From the NCBI GenBank assembly GCA_002478865.1, contig DLJZ01000002.1, positions 408,669 to 472,668 of the forward strand: DNA of 64,000 bases, in the 5' to 3' direction. Position 1 is the stretch's first letter; each line of letters opens with the position of its first letter. Both the position numbers and the translations under genes were made by a program. Origin of the DNA: Hungatella sp. UBA7603 (lineage in GTDB: Bacteria > Bacillota > Clostridia > Lachnospirales > Lachnospiraceae). The notes under the pieces are model-generated. The model was not told the DNA's origin. It searched no databases and saw only the letters and a program-made list of their open reading frames with translations. This document shows, piece after piece, positions 47,699 to 56,733 of the stretch.

Positions 47699-47733
47699 GG
47701 GAAGAATGGTAAAACACAGTCACCACTCTTCCC
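47699..47733 (+). terminator. Terminator of pta
   Basis: 12-base arms (47699-47710 with 47722-47733) pair with one wobble around an 11-base loop; 42 bases past the stop codon, T-rich tail. Confidence 0.7.
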
Positions 47734-47775
47734 ATATTTAATAACTACAATAAATAAAACTGATCTAAAAATACA

Positions 47776-47906
47776 TCACATTTTCTTATATCTAAAAGCG
47801 CCTGAATGGATACCGCGTAAGACCCTTTTATATCTTTCTTCTGAAACTTCAAGTGAAATCAATTTTAAAGCTCATCCATCTCTTTCAAATAATTCATAAT
47901 GTTCAT
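47776..47906 (-). pseudogene. Short decayed gene remnant, family unknown
   Basis: On the minus strand a good AGGAAGGA site precedes MNIMNYLKEMDEL and a stop. A second frame continues as ISLEVSEERYKRVLRGIHSGAFRYKKM and stops at 47776. Together they read like one small gene broken by a frameshift. I do not recognise the family; the segment is helix-like and basic. Confidence 0.4.
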
Positions 47907-48560
47907 TCCTTCCTATTAAATTAATCAATTAATATAAAACACTATATATAGAAGAAACTAGATTTTTATACAATCCTAAAGTTGTCTCCTATTTTAAAAT
48001 ACTATCCGATCTTTTATAAATCCATCCGATCTCTCAACCCCTAACCATCCTCAGAAATCAAAATAGAAAAAACATTATAATTATTACATCTAAAATAATT
48101 TCTAATATAAATCTGAATTTTATATTTCTACATCATAATTAACCATTATTTTGTTGTTTTATAAAAGAAACAATTTCCCTTTTACCAAAAACAAATATAT
48201 AATAAGAAATAATTCTCACTCGTAAATACCTAGATCAATAAGTTCCAATTAAACTTTTTTTAATACTAGATGTAGTATTGATTTCCCCAACAACAAATGG
48301 TCTCATCCATGATTAGACACCGCAATCTCAACAGTTGCTTATGCTAACCATTTGATCCATAACAACAAAATACCAGATAAAACACAATAACTCCAGATTT
48401 AATTTATAACATCACATTATAACAAAGATCAAAAACATATCAAAAACCCTTATTTACCAACTAATAAATACATGTAACCCGCTATTTTTGACTCAATAAA
48501 ATATTTTGTCGATTTTTGCTGATATAATATATGATATACATAAGAGCAAGGAGATTAATA
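47907..48560. other. AT-rich intergenic region, no gene seen
   Basis: About 650 bases. I find no open frame with a ribosome-binding site except the one starting the next gene. Short repeats such as CCGATCT (near 48008 and 48028) are not convincing as functional elements. Confidence 0.45.
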
Positions 48561-49484
48561 ATGGAAAATCAACAAAGATCCTGGGAGGACTGGGCAACCG
48601 AAAACTTTGTAGGAAGTAATTATTACTATTACAAAACAAAATGGGAATATCAAATTCCAGACAGATCCTTTACAAGCTGGAACTGGGCCGCCTTTTTCTT
48701 CCCCTTTTACTGGATGATTTATCGTAAAATGTATTTATACTCTTTCTTATTTTTTATAGCAAGTATAATTGGAGCTATCTTTCCAATAGGATTAATCTTC
48801 CACTGCTTGGTAGGAGTTTATGGAAATTATTTATATTTTAAAACTTGCAACAATACTATAAGAACAGCCTCACAATATAGCAACGAAAACGCCATTACAT
48901 ACTTAAAAAAGAAGGGAGGATCAAACCTCCTGGGAGTAATCCTCACCATAGTTTCCATATTCGTTGTTACAGGCATGATCTTTTTAGGAATAATATTACT
49001 AGCAGATGATTCAGATACTTCCTCAGTATCAAACCAAAATACCTATGACGCAATATCATTAAATAAAGACATTATAGTTACAGCACCAAATAGTTATGAA
49101 CAGGAAACAGACGATACCAATGATTTATATCTATATGATGAAATTAAAAGCTCCGAATTAATATTTAACGTATATTATAAAGATGATTATCAGGATACCG
49201 TTAACGAACAGTATTTTATCGACCTAATTAAAGACTATTTTGATTCAAAGTATTCCCTGAGTCCAGTCAACAACAAAGAAATGTTAACGCTAGACCACCA
49301 AGCTCCTCAAACGTTATATTCAACCACTATCGGCACAAATATTTTATATTTCTACTTTACCTGCGAAAAGTTTGACAAGTATTATGTTCTCACCACATTT
49401 ACCATAAGACCAAGCGATTGGAATCGTGTCAGAGAAGAAATCTCAGATGCCATATCCAGCGTCAGACCAAACGATAGCATATAA
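48561..49484 (+). CDS. DUF2628 family membrane protein
   Basis: About 307 residues. FTSWNWAAFFFPFYWMIYRKMYLYSF is the DUF2628 signature, followed by membrane segments (FFIASIIGAIFPIGLIFHCLVG, LLGVILTIVSIFVVTGMIFLGIILL) and an acidic extracytoplasmic C-terminal domain (about 170-307) without a known motif. The in-frame ATG at 48531 lacks a ribosome-binding site; the ATG at 48561 has AAGGAG 8 bases upstream, so I use it. On the left of oriC it faces the replication fork. Function unknown. Confidence 0.78.
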   Translation: MENQQRSWEDWATENFVGSNYYYYKTKWEYQIPDRSFTSWNWAAFFFPFYWMIYRKMYLYSFLFFIASIIGAIFPIGLIFHCLVGVYGNYLYFKTCNNTIRTASQYSNENAITYLKKKGGSNLLGVILTIVSIFVVTGMIFLGIILLADDSDTSSVSNQNTYDAISLNKDIIVTAPNSYEQETDDTNDLYLYDEIKSSELIFNVYYKDDYQDTVNEQYFIDLIKDYFDSKYSLSPVNNKEMLTLDHQAPQTLYSTTIGTNILYFYFTCEKFDKYYVLTTFTIRPSDWNRVREEISDAISSVRPNDSI

Positions 49485-49485
49485 A

Positions 49486-49527
49486 AAAGTGGGCTCCTCT
49501 TATATTTCTAAAAGAGAAGCCCACTTT
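49486..49527. terminator. Bidirectional terminator between the DUF2628 and ECF S genes
   Basis: 16-base arms (AAAGTGGGCT...) pair with a single mismatch around a short loop, 1 base past the + gene's stop codon and 9 bases from the - gene's stop. Confidence 0.8.
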
Positions 49528-49535
49528 CATCATTA

Positions 49536-50165
49536 CTATCTATTCATCACTTTAAGCAATGCCTGAGTAACTGCCACGGTTAAAATTCCAGCAACGATTG
49601 CCTCAGGAATTCCATTTATGCATATAATACCTATAATCACAGAATAAATCCCATCGCTAAGACCCTTAGCAACCTGTCCATACTCTTTCCCAAAAAGAAA
49701 ATAAATTAGATTCATTACCAAAAGTGTATTGGTTAATGATCCTACTACTCCTGCGCATGCAAGTGCGATGGTTCGTTTCCCACTCTTATTCCCCAGTGCC
49801 TTTAAAACCGCCCGAAACACATAATATGATACGATTCCCACTAAAATTCTAGGAACCATACAAATGATGAGGCTTCCAAAATTGCCTCCGTACTCTCCCA
49901 CCTTTATAAATGGGGAAAATACAAACGACGTTGGATTGGGCATGTAAGTGTTTTTCCACAAACTGGTGAGTCCAAACATCATTCCAAGAAATCCTCCATA
50001 TTTTGGTCCAAGAATAATGGCTCCAATTATGACTGGAACTTGAATAATGGTGGCATTCATGAATCCAAGGGGAATATACCCTAAAGGTGTAAATGCCAGA
50101 ATTACGATAATAGCAGCAAAAACGGCTGCCAATACCAAGTTACGTGTTTTGTTCTCAATGTTCAT
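49536..50165 (-). CDS. ECF transporter S component, substrate unknown
   Basis: About 209 residues with roughly six membrane segments: LVLAAVFAAIIVILAFTPLG, the AIILGPKYGGFLGMMFGLTSL pattern, and FSPFIKVGEYGGNFGSLIICMVPRILVGIV. This is the ECF-transporter S component fold (PF12822-like), resembling a pantothenate-transporter branch, but I cannot fix the substrate. The open frame continues 30 codons upstream, but the promoter at 50226-50255 lies inside that extension and an AGGAGG site lies 7 bases before the ATG at 50165, so 50165 is the start. Confidence 0.85.
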   Translation of the reverse strand: MNIENKTRNLVLAAVFAAIIVILAFTPLGYIPLGFMNATIIQVPVIIGAIILGPKYGGFLGMMFGLTSLWKNTYMPNPTSFVFSPFIKVGEYGGNFGSLIICMVPRILVGIVSYYVFRAVLKALGNKSGKRTIALACAGVVGSLTNTLLVMNLIYFLFGKEYGQVAKGLSDGIYSVIIGIICINGIPEAIVAGILTVAVTQALLKVMNR

Positions 50166-50225
50166 CTTTCGACCTCCTGTGCTACTGTTCTTAATTAAAG
50201 ATACAATGCAACTAGTTACCCCAGC

Positions 50226-50255
50226 ATTATACCTACTTTCCATTACATTCGTCAA
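50226..50255 (-). promoter_or_regulatory. Promoter of the ECF S-component gene
   Basis: On the minus strand TTGACG (50250-50255), 18-base spacer, TATAAT (50226-50231), about 60 bases from the start codon. No riboswitch-like fold was recognised in the short leader. Confidence 0.7.
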
Positions 50256-50625
50256 TCCATGTTATTAAAATCACGAAATTTGTTAATTTACATAAAGTTA
50301 TCAACAAAGTGGGGATAACTTGTGGATAATCCCCTGATATTATCTTGATAACCCCCTATTTGTTCACAAGCCTGTCCTAACATCCCAGAAAAATACAAGT
50401 TTTCCACGATGTGAATAACTTGAGTTGTAAAAACCATCGTTTTTGTGGAAAATCGTCTCTCTGGATGATTATCAACATATCATTCACAAGCAATACACAC
50501 CCTCTACACACACTTATCCACAATTTTTTACTATTCTCATTGAAAATTAATTCAAAATGGTATAAAATGAAGTTTAGATTGGGCAAATGCGCATATTTGC
50601 ATTTTTTAGATGTAGGAGACTTACA
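50256..50625. other. oriC part 1: DnaA-box cluster upstream of dnaA
   Basis: Perfect or near DnaA boxes: TGTGGATAA at 50321-50329, TGTGAATAA at 50410-50418, TTATCCACA at 50514-50522; single-mismatch boxes TTATCAACA at 50298-50306 and 50469-50477 and TGTGGAAAA at 50454-50462. The cluster mixes orientations, as in Bacillus oriC. A possible dnaA promoter (-10 TATAAA at 50561-50566) lies after the boxes, suggesting autoregulation. No ORF of note. Confidence 0.88.
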
Positions 50626-52002
50626 ATGTTAGAAAAGTTAAAGGAAAAATGGGACGAAATCTTATTGAATTTAAAAGAAGAGCACGAAATCACAGACGTG
50701 TCTTTCAAAACCTGGCTTCTCCCGCTAAAAATGAATGCTGTAAATGGCGAAAAAGTCATCGTTACAGTACCGGATGTGGAATTCTTAGGATACATCCGCA
50801 AAAAATACGGGTTTCTTTTGAAGATCACCATAGAAGAAGTGACTGGCTTTGAATGTGACGTTGATTTTGTTGTAGAAAATCTGATTCCAAAAGATTCTTC
50901 CTCTGCTTCTGCTGGAAATACACTTATAACAAATTCGGTGAACTCGGTCAGCCAGTCTGCAATCGTCACTGCGAACTTAAATTCAAAATACATTTTTGAT
51001 ACATTCGTGGTGGGTGCCAACAATAACTTAGCCCACGCTGCATCACTAGCGGTGGCAGAATCGCCCGGAGAGATTTACAACCCTCTTTTCATTTACGGAG
51101 GTGTTGGACTTGGGAAAACTCATCTGATGCATTCCATTGGGCACTTTATATTAAAGAACAATCCCCACGCAAAAGTACTTTATGTAACCAGTGAAAAGTT
51201 TACCAACGAGCTGATTGATGCGATCCGTAATAAAAACAACTTCTCTCCTACGGAATTTCGGGAAAAATACCGCAACAACGACGTTCTTTTAATCGATGAC
51301 ATCCAGTTTATCATTGGCAAGGAAAGTACTCAGGAAGAATTTTTCCATACATTTAATGCCCTTTATGAATTGAAAAAACAAATCATTATTTCCTCCGATA
51401 AACCTCCGAAAGAAATTGAGACCTTAGAAGAGCGTCTTCGCTCCCGTTTTGAATGGGGTCTTACAGTGGACATACAGTCTCCTAATTATGAGACTCGAAT
51501 GGCAATCTTAAGGAAAAAGGAAGAGATGGAAGGCTATAACATTGACAATGAAGTAATCAAGTATATAGCCACCAATGTAAAATCCAACATCAGAGAGCTG
51601 GAAGGTGCTTTAACAAAGATTGTTGCCCTCTCCCGTCTCGATAACAAAGAAATCACTGTGGAACTGGCTGAAGAAGCATTAAAGGACATTATTTCACCTA
51701 ATGATAAAAGAGAAGTTACACCGGAACTTGTAATTCAATTAGTCGCAGACCATTATGGTTTAACCCCACTTGATATTTGTTCCCAAAAGCGTAACAAGGA
51801 AATCGTCTATCCACGTCAAATCGTCATGTATCTATGCCGAGAGATGGTTGGAACCCCCCTTCAGTTGATTGGAAAATACCTTGGAGGAAGGGATCACACC
51901 ACGATCATACACGGAATTGATAAGATTACCGCTGAGTTAAGCAGGAATGAATCTTTAGGTAATACCATTGATATTTTAAAGAAGAAGATTACTCCACAAT
52001 AA
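50626..52002 (+). CDS. dnaA: Chromosomal replication initiator DnaA
   Basis: 458 residues. Domain I begins LEKLKEKWDEIL and includes FKTWLLPLK. The AAA+ domain (about 115-330) has Walker A GGVGLGKTHLMHS and Walker B LLIDDIQF. Domain IV ends with GGRDHTTIIHGIDKI, the DnaA-box-binding signature. The open frame starts at 50587, but the ATG at 50626 with TAGGAG nearby gives the normal N terminus. First gene of the dnaA-dnaN region, probably autoregulated by the boxes upstream. Confidence 0.97.
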   Translation: MLEKLKEKWDEILLNLKEEHEITDVSFKTWLLPLKMNAVNGEKVIVTVPDVEFLGYIRKKYGFLLKITIEEVTGFECDVDFVVENLIPKDSSSASAGNTLITNSVNSVSQSAIVTANLNSKYIFDTFVVGANNNLAHAASLAVAESPGEIYNPLFIYGGVGLGKTHLMHSIGHFILKNNPHAKVLYVTSEKFTNELIDAIRNKNNFSPTEFREKYRNNDVLLIDDIQFIIGKESTQEEFFHTFNALYELKKQIIISSDKPPKEIETLEERLRSRFEWGLTVDIQSPNYETRMAILRKKEEMEGYNIDNEVIKYIATNVKSNIRELEGALTKIVALSRLDNKEITVELAEEALKDIISPNDKREVTPELVIQLVADHYGLTPLDICSQKRNKEIVYPRQIVMYLCREMVGTPLQLIGKYLGGRDHTTIIHGIDKITAELSRNESLGNTIDILKKKITPQ

Positions 52003-52260
52003 TGTGTGTATTAGGTGTTAATATCCTGTGGATAATTAAGTTCCTCAAAACGTTTCTAATCATCTTGTGGATAACTTGATAGTTTTCCTTAGATTCTGTG
52101 GACGTTATTCACATCTTTATATACACAGAATTATGAGCCTTTATAAAGGTTATAAGGGCTTTTACACAAACCCACAGCCCCTACTACTATTACGACGAAT
52201 TTTAACTATATTATTTATCTATTTATTGCAATTTCGAGAGCAAAGGAGTTATCAACAAAT
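52003..52260. other. oriC part 2: DnaA-box cluster between dnaA and dnaN
   Basis: DnaA boxes TGTGGATAA at 52027-52035 and 52066-52074, TTATTCACA at 52105-52113 and TTATCAACA at 52249-52257, the last immediately before dnaN. AT-rich stretches here could serve as the unwinding element. With part 1 this makes a bipartite origin of the Bacillus type. Confidence 0.85.
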
Positions 52261-53382
52261 ATGAAGCTGACATTTCATCAAGATGTAATTTTAAACGGTA
52301 TTAATATTGTACTAAAAGCAGTTCCCAGCAAGACAACCATGTCTATCCTCGAATGTATCTTTATCGATGCCAGTGGATCTGAGATTAAGCTAACAGCCAA
52401 TGATATGGAACTAGGTATCGAAACAAAGGTGGAAGGAACCATCCTGGAACGAGGCAAAATCGCCCTTGAAGCAAAGCTTCTTTCTGAAATCGTAAGAAAG
52501 CTTTCATCCGCAGGAGATTCCATGGTAACCATTGAAAGCGATGATAAGTTTACAACTACCATCTCCTGTGAAAATTCAGTTTTCCATATTCAAGGACGGG
52601 ATGGCGAAGAATTTGCCTATCTCCCATATATAGAAAGGGATCATTACATTTGTTTATCCCAATTTTCCCTAAAAGAAGTAATCCGTCAGACCATTTTCTC
52701 CATTGCACCAAATGACAGCAATAAGATGATGACCGGAGAGCTTTTCCAGGTAACAGGCAATCAATTAAAAGTGGTTTCTCTGGATGGTCACCGCATCTCC
52801 ATAAGAAATATTGAATTAAAAGACAGCTATCATGATATAAAAGTCATTGTTCCTGGCAAGACTCTAAGCGAAGTCAGCAAAATTCTTGGTGGAGACAACG
52901 AAAAAGAAGTTCTTATTTTCTTTGGGGCCAACCATATCTTATTTGAATTTGATCATACCATGGTTGTATCACGCCTGATCGAAGGTGAATACTTTAGAAT
53001 TGACCAGATGCTTTCTAGTGACTACGAGACAAAGGCCACCGTAAACAGACGGGAACTTCTTGATTCGATTGACCGATCAACCATACTGGTGCGTGAAAAC
53101 GATAAGAAACCTCTTATCATCAACATTGAAGAACAGGAAATGCAGCTAAAGATGAATTCCAGCTTTGGTTCCATGAATGCTCAGGTGCCAACGCACAAGA
53201 CTGGAAGCGACATCATGATTGGCTTTAATCCTAAATTTTTAATGGATGCTTTAAGAATTATTGATGATGAAGAAGTTACACTCTATATGTTAAATCCAAA
53301 GTCACCTTGTTTTATGAGGGATAACGAAGGAAAATATATTTATCTGATTCTGCCAGTTAACTTTAATGCAGCATCTGTATAA
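52261..53382 (+). CDS. dnaN: DNA polymerase III beta sliding clamp
   Basis: 373 residues with the three-domain clamp fold: LNGINIVLKAVPSKTTMSILECIFIDA at the start, FQVTGNQLKVVSLDGHRISIR in the middle, and LPVNFNAASV at the end. It forms the ring that keeps polymerase on DNA. Ribosome-binding site AAAGGAG lies next to the last DnaA box. Confidence 0.97.
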   Translation: MKLTFHQDVILNGINIVLKAVPSKTTMSILECIFIDASGSEIKLTANDMELGIETKVEGTILERGKIALEAKLLSEIVRKLSSAGDSMVTIESDDKFTTTISCENSVFHIQGRDGEEFAYLPYIERDHYICLSQFSLKEVIRQTIFSIAPNDSNKMMTGELFQVTGNQLKVVSLDGHRISIRNIELKDSYHDIKVIVPGKTLSEVSKILGGDNEKEVLIFFGANHILFEFDHTMVVSRLIEGEYFRIDQMLSSDYETKATVNRRELLDSIDRSTILVRENDKKPLIINIEEQEMQLKMNSSFGSMNAQVPTHKTGSDIMIGFNPKFLMDALRIIDDEEVTLYMLNPKSPCFMRDNEGKYIYLILPVNFNAASV

Positions 53383-53425
53383 GAATTGTTTAAGTGCCAC
53401 CTAGGGGGCACAGAATGGAGAGATC

Positions 53426-53632
53426 ATGGAAACAATCAAGCTGAAAGGCGAATACATCAAGCTGGGACAGGCGTTAAAAGCCGCAGGAACAGTGGAATCT
53501 GGTGTTGATGCCAAATACATCATTGAGGATGGTCTGGTATCTGTTAATGGACAGATTGAAATGCAAAGAGGAAAAAAACTAAGGGTCGGGGATGTCGTTA
53601 CCTATGAAGGTAATACCATAACCATCGAATAG
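53426..53632 (+). CDS. rlbA: S4-domain RNA-binding protein RlbA (YaaA)
   Basis: 68 residues: IKLKGEYIKLGQALKAAG, the core S4 domain VNGQIEMQRGKKLRVGDVV. It is the small S4 protein encoded between dnaN and recF in most Firmicutes and linked to ribosome assembly. Confidence 0.93.
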   Translation: METIKLKGEYIKLGQALKAAGTVESGVDAKYIIEDGLVSVNGQIEMQRGKKLRVGDVVTYEGNTITIE

Positions 53633-53695
53633 CATCCTACAGGCATACCTTTATGTCCGAAAACATGGACAATAGAGAGGAACGAAGAACCATCC

Positions 53696-54781
53696 ATGAG
53701 GATTGAGTCGATAGAGCTTAAGAGTTATCGCAACTATGATGAATTACATATGGATTTTAGCCAGGGGACCAACATACTATTTGGGGACAATGCCCAGGGG
53801 AAGACAAATGTCTTAGAAGCCATCTATGTCTGTGCCACAACAAAATCTCACAGAGGCAGTAAAGATAAAGAAATTATACAATTTGACAGGGATGAATCGC
53901 ATATCAAGCTAAACATCAGAAAAAATGATATTCCATACCGGATTGATATGCATCTAAAGAAAAATAAAGCCAAAGGCGTAGCGGTTAATGGCGTCCCCAT
54001 AAGAAAAGCAAGTGAGTTGTTTGGAATTGTCAACGTAGTATTTTTCTCTCCGGAAGACTTAAATCTCATAAAAAATGGGCCGGCTGAAAGACGTCGGTTT
54101 GTTGATTTGGAGTTATGTCAACTAAATAAACTCTATGTCCACTCCCTGGTTCAGTATAACCGGATTGTTACCCAGAGAAATAAGTTATTAAAGGATCTGG
54201 CCTTCCGGCCTGATTATGAAGAAACTCTGGATATATGGGATATGCAGCTAATCCAATATGGCAAAGAAATCATTTATTACAGGAAAGAGTTTATCGAGCG
54301 TATGGATGGAATCATAGGACCCATCCACCAGAATCTTTCCGGAAACAAGGAATCTCTACGCATTCTCTACGAACCAAATGTTGAGGCGGATGCGTTTGAA
54401 GATACATTAAGGCGGAGCAGGCAGCAGGATCTAAGGCAGAAGACAACCTTATCAGGTCCACACAGGGATGATCTTAGTTTTATTGTGAACGGAATCGACA
54501 TACGTCGGTTCGGCTCCCAGGGACAGCAGAGGACCGCTGCGTTATCCCTAAAGCTTGCAGAAATAGAACTGGTAGAAAACATTGTACATGATTATCCAAT
54601 TCTTTTGCTTGATGATGTTCTGTCTGAGCTTGATAGCAGCAGACAGAATCAATTACTTGCAGGGATTAATCACATACAAACCATCATTACCTGTACGGGA
54701 CTGGAAGACTTTATAAAAAACCGGTTTCATATCGATAAGATATTCCGGGTAATTAACGGTACCGTAGGTAATGAAAATTAA
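53696..54781 (+). CDS. recF: DNA replication and repair protein RecF
   Basis: 361 residues of the SMC-like ATPase family: Walker A LFGDNAQGKTNVLEAIY, signature RFGSQGQQRTAALSLKLAEIELV and Walker B ILLLDDVLSELD. It loads RecA at gaps with RecO and RecR. It lies 63 bases after rlbA. Confidence 0.97.
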   Translation: MRIESIELKSYRNYDELHMDFSQGTNILFGDNAQGKTNVLEAIYVCATTKSHRGSKDKEIIQFDRDESHIKLNIRKNDIPYRIDMHLKKNKAKGVAVNGVPIRKASELFGIVNVVFFSPEDLNLIKNGPAERRRFVDLELCQLNKLYVHSLVQYNRIVTQRNKLLKDLAFRPDYEETLDIWDMQLIQYGKEIIYYRKEFIERMDGIIGPIHQNLSGNKESLRILYEPNVEADAFEDTLRRSRQQDLRQKTTLSGPHRDDLSFIVNGIDIRRFGSQGQQRTAALSLKLAEIELVENIVHDYPILLLDDVLSELDSSRQNQLLAGINHIQTIITCTGLEDFIKNRFHIDKIFRVINGTVGNEN

Positions 54782-54805
54782 CCATTCAGGAGGTAGTGTG
54801 GTAAA

Positions 54806-56719
54806 ATGAGTCAAGAATATGGTGCAGATCAAATCCAGATATTAGAAGGGCTTGAAGCAGTAAGAAAAAGGCCTGGTATGTATATCGGCAGTACGTCCGT
54901 CCGGGGACTTCATCATCTGGTATATGAAATTGTGGACAACGCGGTAGACGAGGCTTTAGCCGGGTACTGTGACAGTATAGAAGTAATAATCCAACCAGAC
55001 AACTCCATAACAGTTATAGATGACGGACGTGGAATCCCGGTTGGAATTCAGAAAAAAGCAGGGATACCAGCCGTTGAAGTAGCATTTACCATCCTTCATG
55101 CCGGCGGTAAATTCGGCGGTGGTGGATATAAAGTTTCTGGTGGACTTCATGGAGTTGGTGCTTCTGTAGTAAACGCTCTTTCTGAGTGGCTTGAAGTAGA
55201 AATCCGTCAAGAAGGAAAGATATATAAGCAGCGATACGAAAAAGGCAAGACCATGTATCCATTAAAGGTAATCGGTGATTGTGGCATGGAAGAAAGCGGA
55301 ACCAAGGTAACGTTTCTTCCCGATAAAAGTATTTTTGAAGATACTATTTACGATTACGATACTTTAAAAATCCGTCTTAGGGAGACCGCGTTCTTAACCA
55401 AAAACTTAAAGATAATACTTAAGGATGAGAGAGAAGAAGGTCGTGAACATACGTTCCACTATGAAGGAGGAATTAAGGAGTTTGTCACATACCTAAACAA
55501 GGGAAAGACTTCTCTTTATGATCAGGTGTTTTACTGCGAAGGTATAAAAGATGGAGTCTATGTAGAAATAGCCATGCAGCACAACGATTCCTACACAGAA
55601 AATATCTACAGCTTTGTTAATAACATTAATACACCAGAGGGTGGAACCCACCTTGCAGGATTTAAAAATGCACTGACTACCACTTTAAATGATTATGCAA
55701 GAAAGAATAAACTTCTAAGAGAAAGCGAAACAAACCTTTCCGGAGAAGATATAAGAGAAGGTCTAACTGCTATTATAAGTATTAAACTTGAAGAACCTCA
55801 GTTTGAGGGTCAGACAAAGCAGAAATTAGGGAACAGCGAAGCCAGAGGAGCCGTAGATAGTATGCTCCGCGAGCAGTTTACTTATTATTTAGAGCAGAAC
55901 CCAAGTCTTTCAAGAACTATCTGTGACAAGTCCATATTGGCTCAAAGGGCCAGAGACGCAGCCAGAAAGGCCAGGGACTTAACAAGAAGAAAGACCGCAC
56001 TGGAAGGTATGGCGCTTCCTGGTAAGCTTGCAGATTGTTCTGACAAAAATCCGGAAAACTGCGAGATCTACATCGTCGAGGGAAACAGTGCCGGCGGTTC
56101 CGCAAAGACTGCCCGTTCCAGAAACACACAGGCAATCCTCCCTCTTCGTGGAAAGATTTTAAACGTGGAAAAGGCAAGGCTTGATAAGATATACGCCAAT
56201 GCAGAAATCAAAGCAATGATTACCGCCTTTGGTACGGGAATTCATGATGATTTTGATATAAGCAAGCTGAGATATCATAAAATCATTATCATGGCCGATG
56301 CGGACGTAGATGGAGCCCATATTGGTACCTTGCTTTTAACCTTCTTGTATCGGTTTATGCCGGATCTTATCAGGAAAGGACACGTTTATATGGCACAGCC
56401 GCCTCTTTATAAGGTCGAAAAGAATAAGAGGATATGGTATGCGTACAGCGATGAAGAGTTGAATTCTATCTTAACAGAGATTGGAAGAGATAATAACAAT
56501 AAGATCCAGCGGTATAAAGGATTAGGTGAGATGGATGCGGAACAACTTTGGGAAACCACCATGGATCCGGAGCGAAGAATTCTTTTAAGAATCAATATTG
56601 ATGAGGAATCTAAGTCCGAGGTGGATTTAACCTTTACAACCCTTATGGGAGATCAGGTTGAGCCAAGACGCGAATTTATCGAAGCAAATGCCAAATACGT
56701 ACAGAATCTTGATGTTTAA
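54806..56719 (+). CDS. gyrB: DNA gyrase subunit B
   Basis: 637 residues. GHKL ATPase motifs: [44 protein letters not shown] motifs: [10 protein letters not shown] and DADVDGAHI. It ends with the GyrB C-terminal region ([19 protein letters not shown]). AGGAGG precedes the ATG. Followed by gyrA after 14 bases. Confidence 0.98.
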   Translation: MSQEYGADQIQILEGLEAVRKRPGMYIGSTSVRGLHHLVYEIVDNAVDEALAGYCDSIEVIIQPDNSITVIDDGRGIPVGIQKKAGIPAVEVAFTILHAGGKFGGGGYKVSGGLHGVGASVVNALSEWLEVEIRQEGKIYKQRYEKGKTMYPLKVIGDCGMEESGTKVTFLPDKSIFEDTIYDYDTLKIRLRETAFLTKNLKIILKDEREEGREHTFHYEGGIKEFVTYLNKGKTSLYDQVFYCEGIKDGVYVEIAMQHNDSYTENIYSFVNNINTPEGGTHLAGFKNALTTTLNDYARKNKLLRESETNLSGEDIREGLTAIISIKLEEPQFEGQTKQKLGNSEARGAVDSMLREQFTYYLEQNPSLSRTICDKSILAQRARDAARKARDLTRRKTALEGMALPGKLADCSDKNPENCEIYIVEGNSAGGSAKTARSRNTQAILPLRGKILNVEKARLDKIYANAEIKAMITAFGTGIHDDFDISKLRYHKIIIMADADVDGAHIGTLLLTFLYRFMPDLIRKGHVYMAQPPLYKVEKNKRIWYAYSDEELNSILTEIGRDNNNKIQRYKGLGEMDAEQLWETTMDPERRILLRINIDEESKSEVDLTFTTLMGDQVEPRREFIEANAKYVQNLDV

Positions 56720-56733
56720 TTGGAGGAAATAAA

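Noticed and set aside
47907..48560. Search for an insertion sequence or attachment site in the AT-rich gap before the DUF2628 gene.
   Set aside because: No transposase fragments, no terminal inverted repeats and no tRNA-like sequence could be seen.
50166..50255. A riboswitch in the leader of the ECF S-component gene.
   Set aside because: The leader after the promoter is only about 50 bases and shows no known aptamer pattern.
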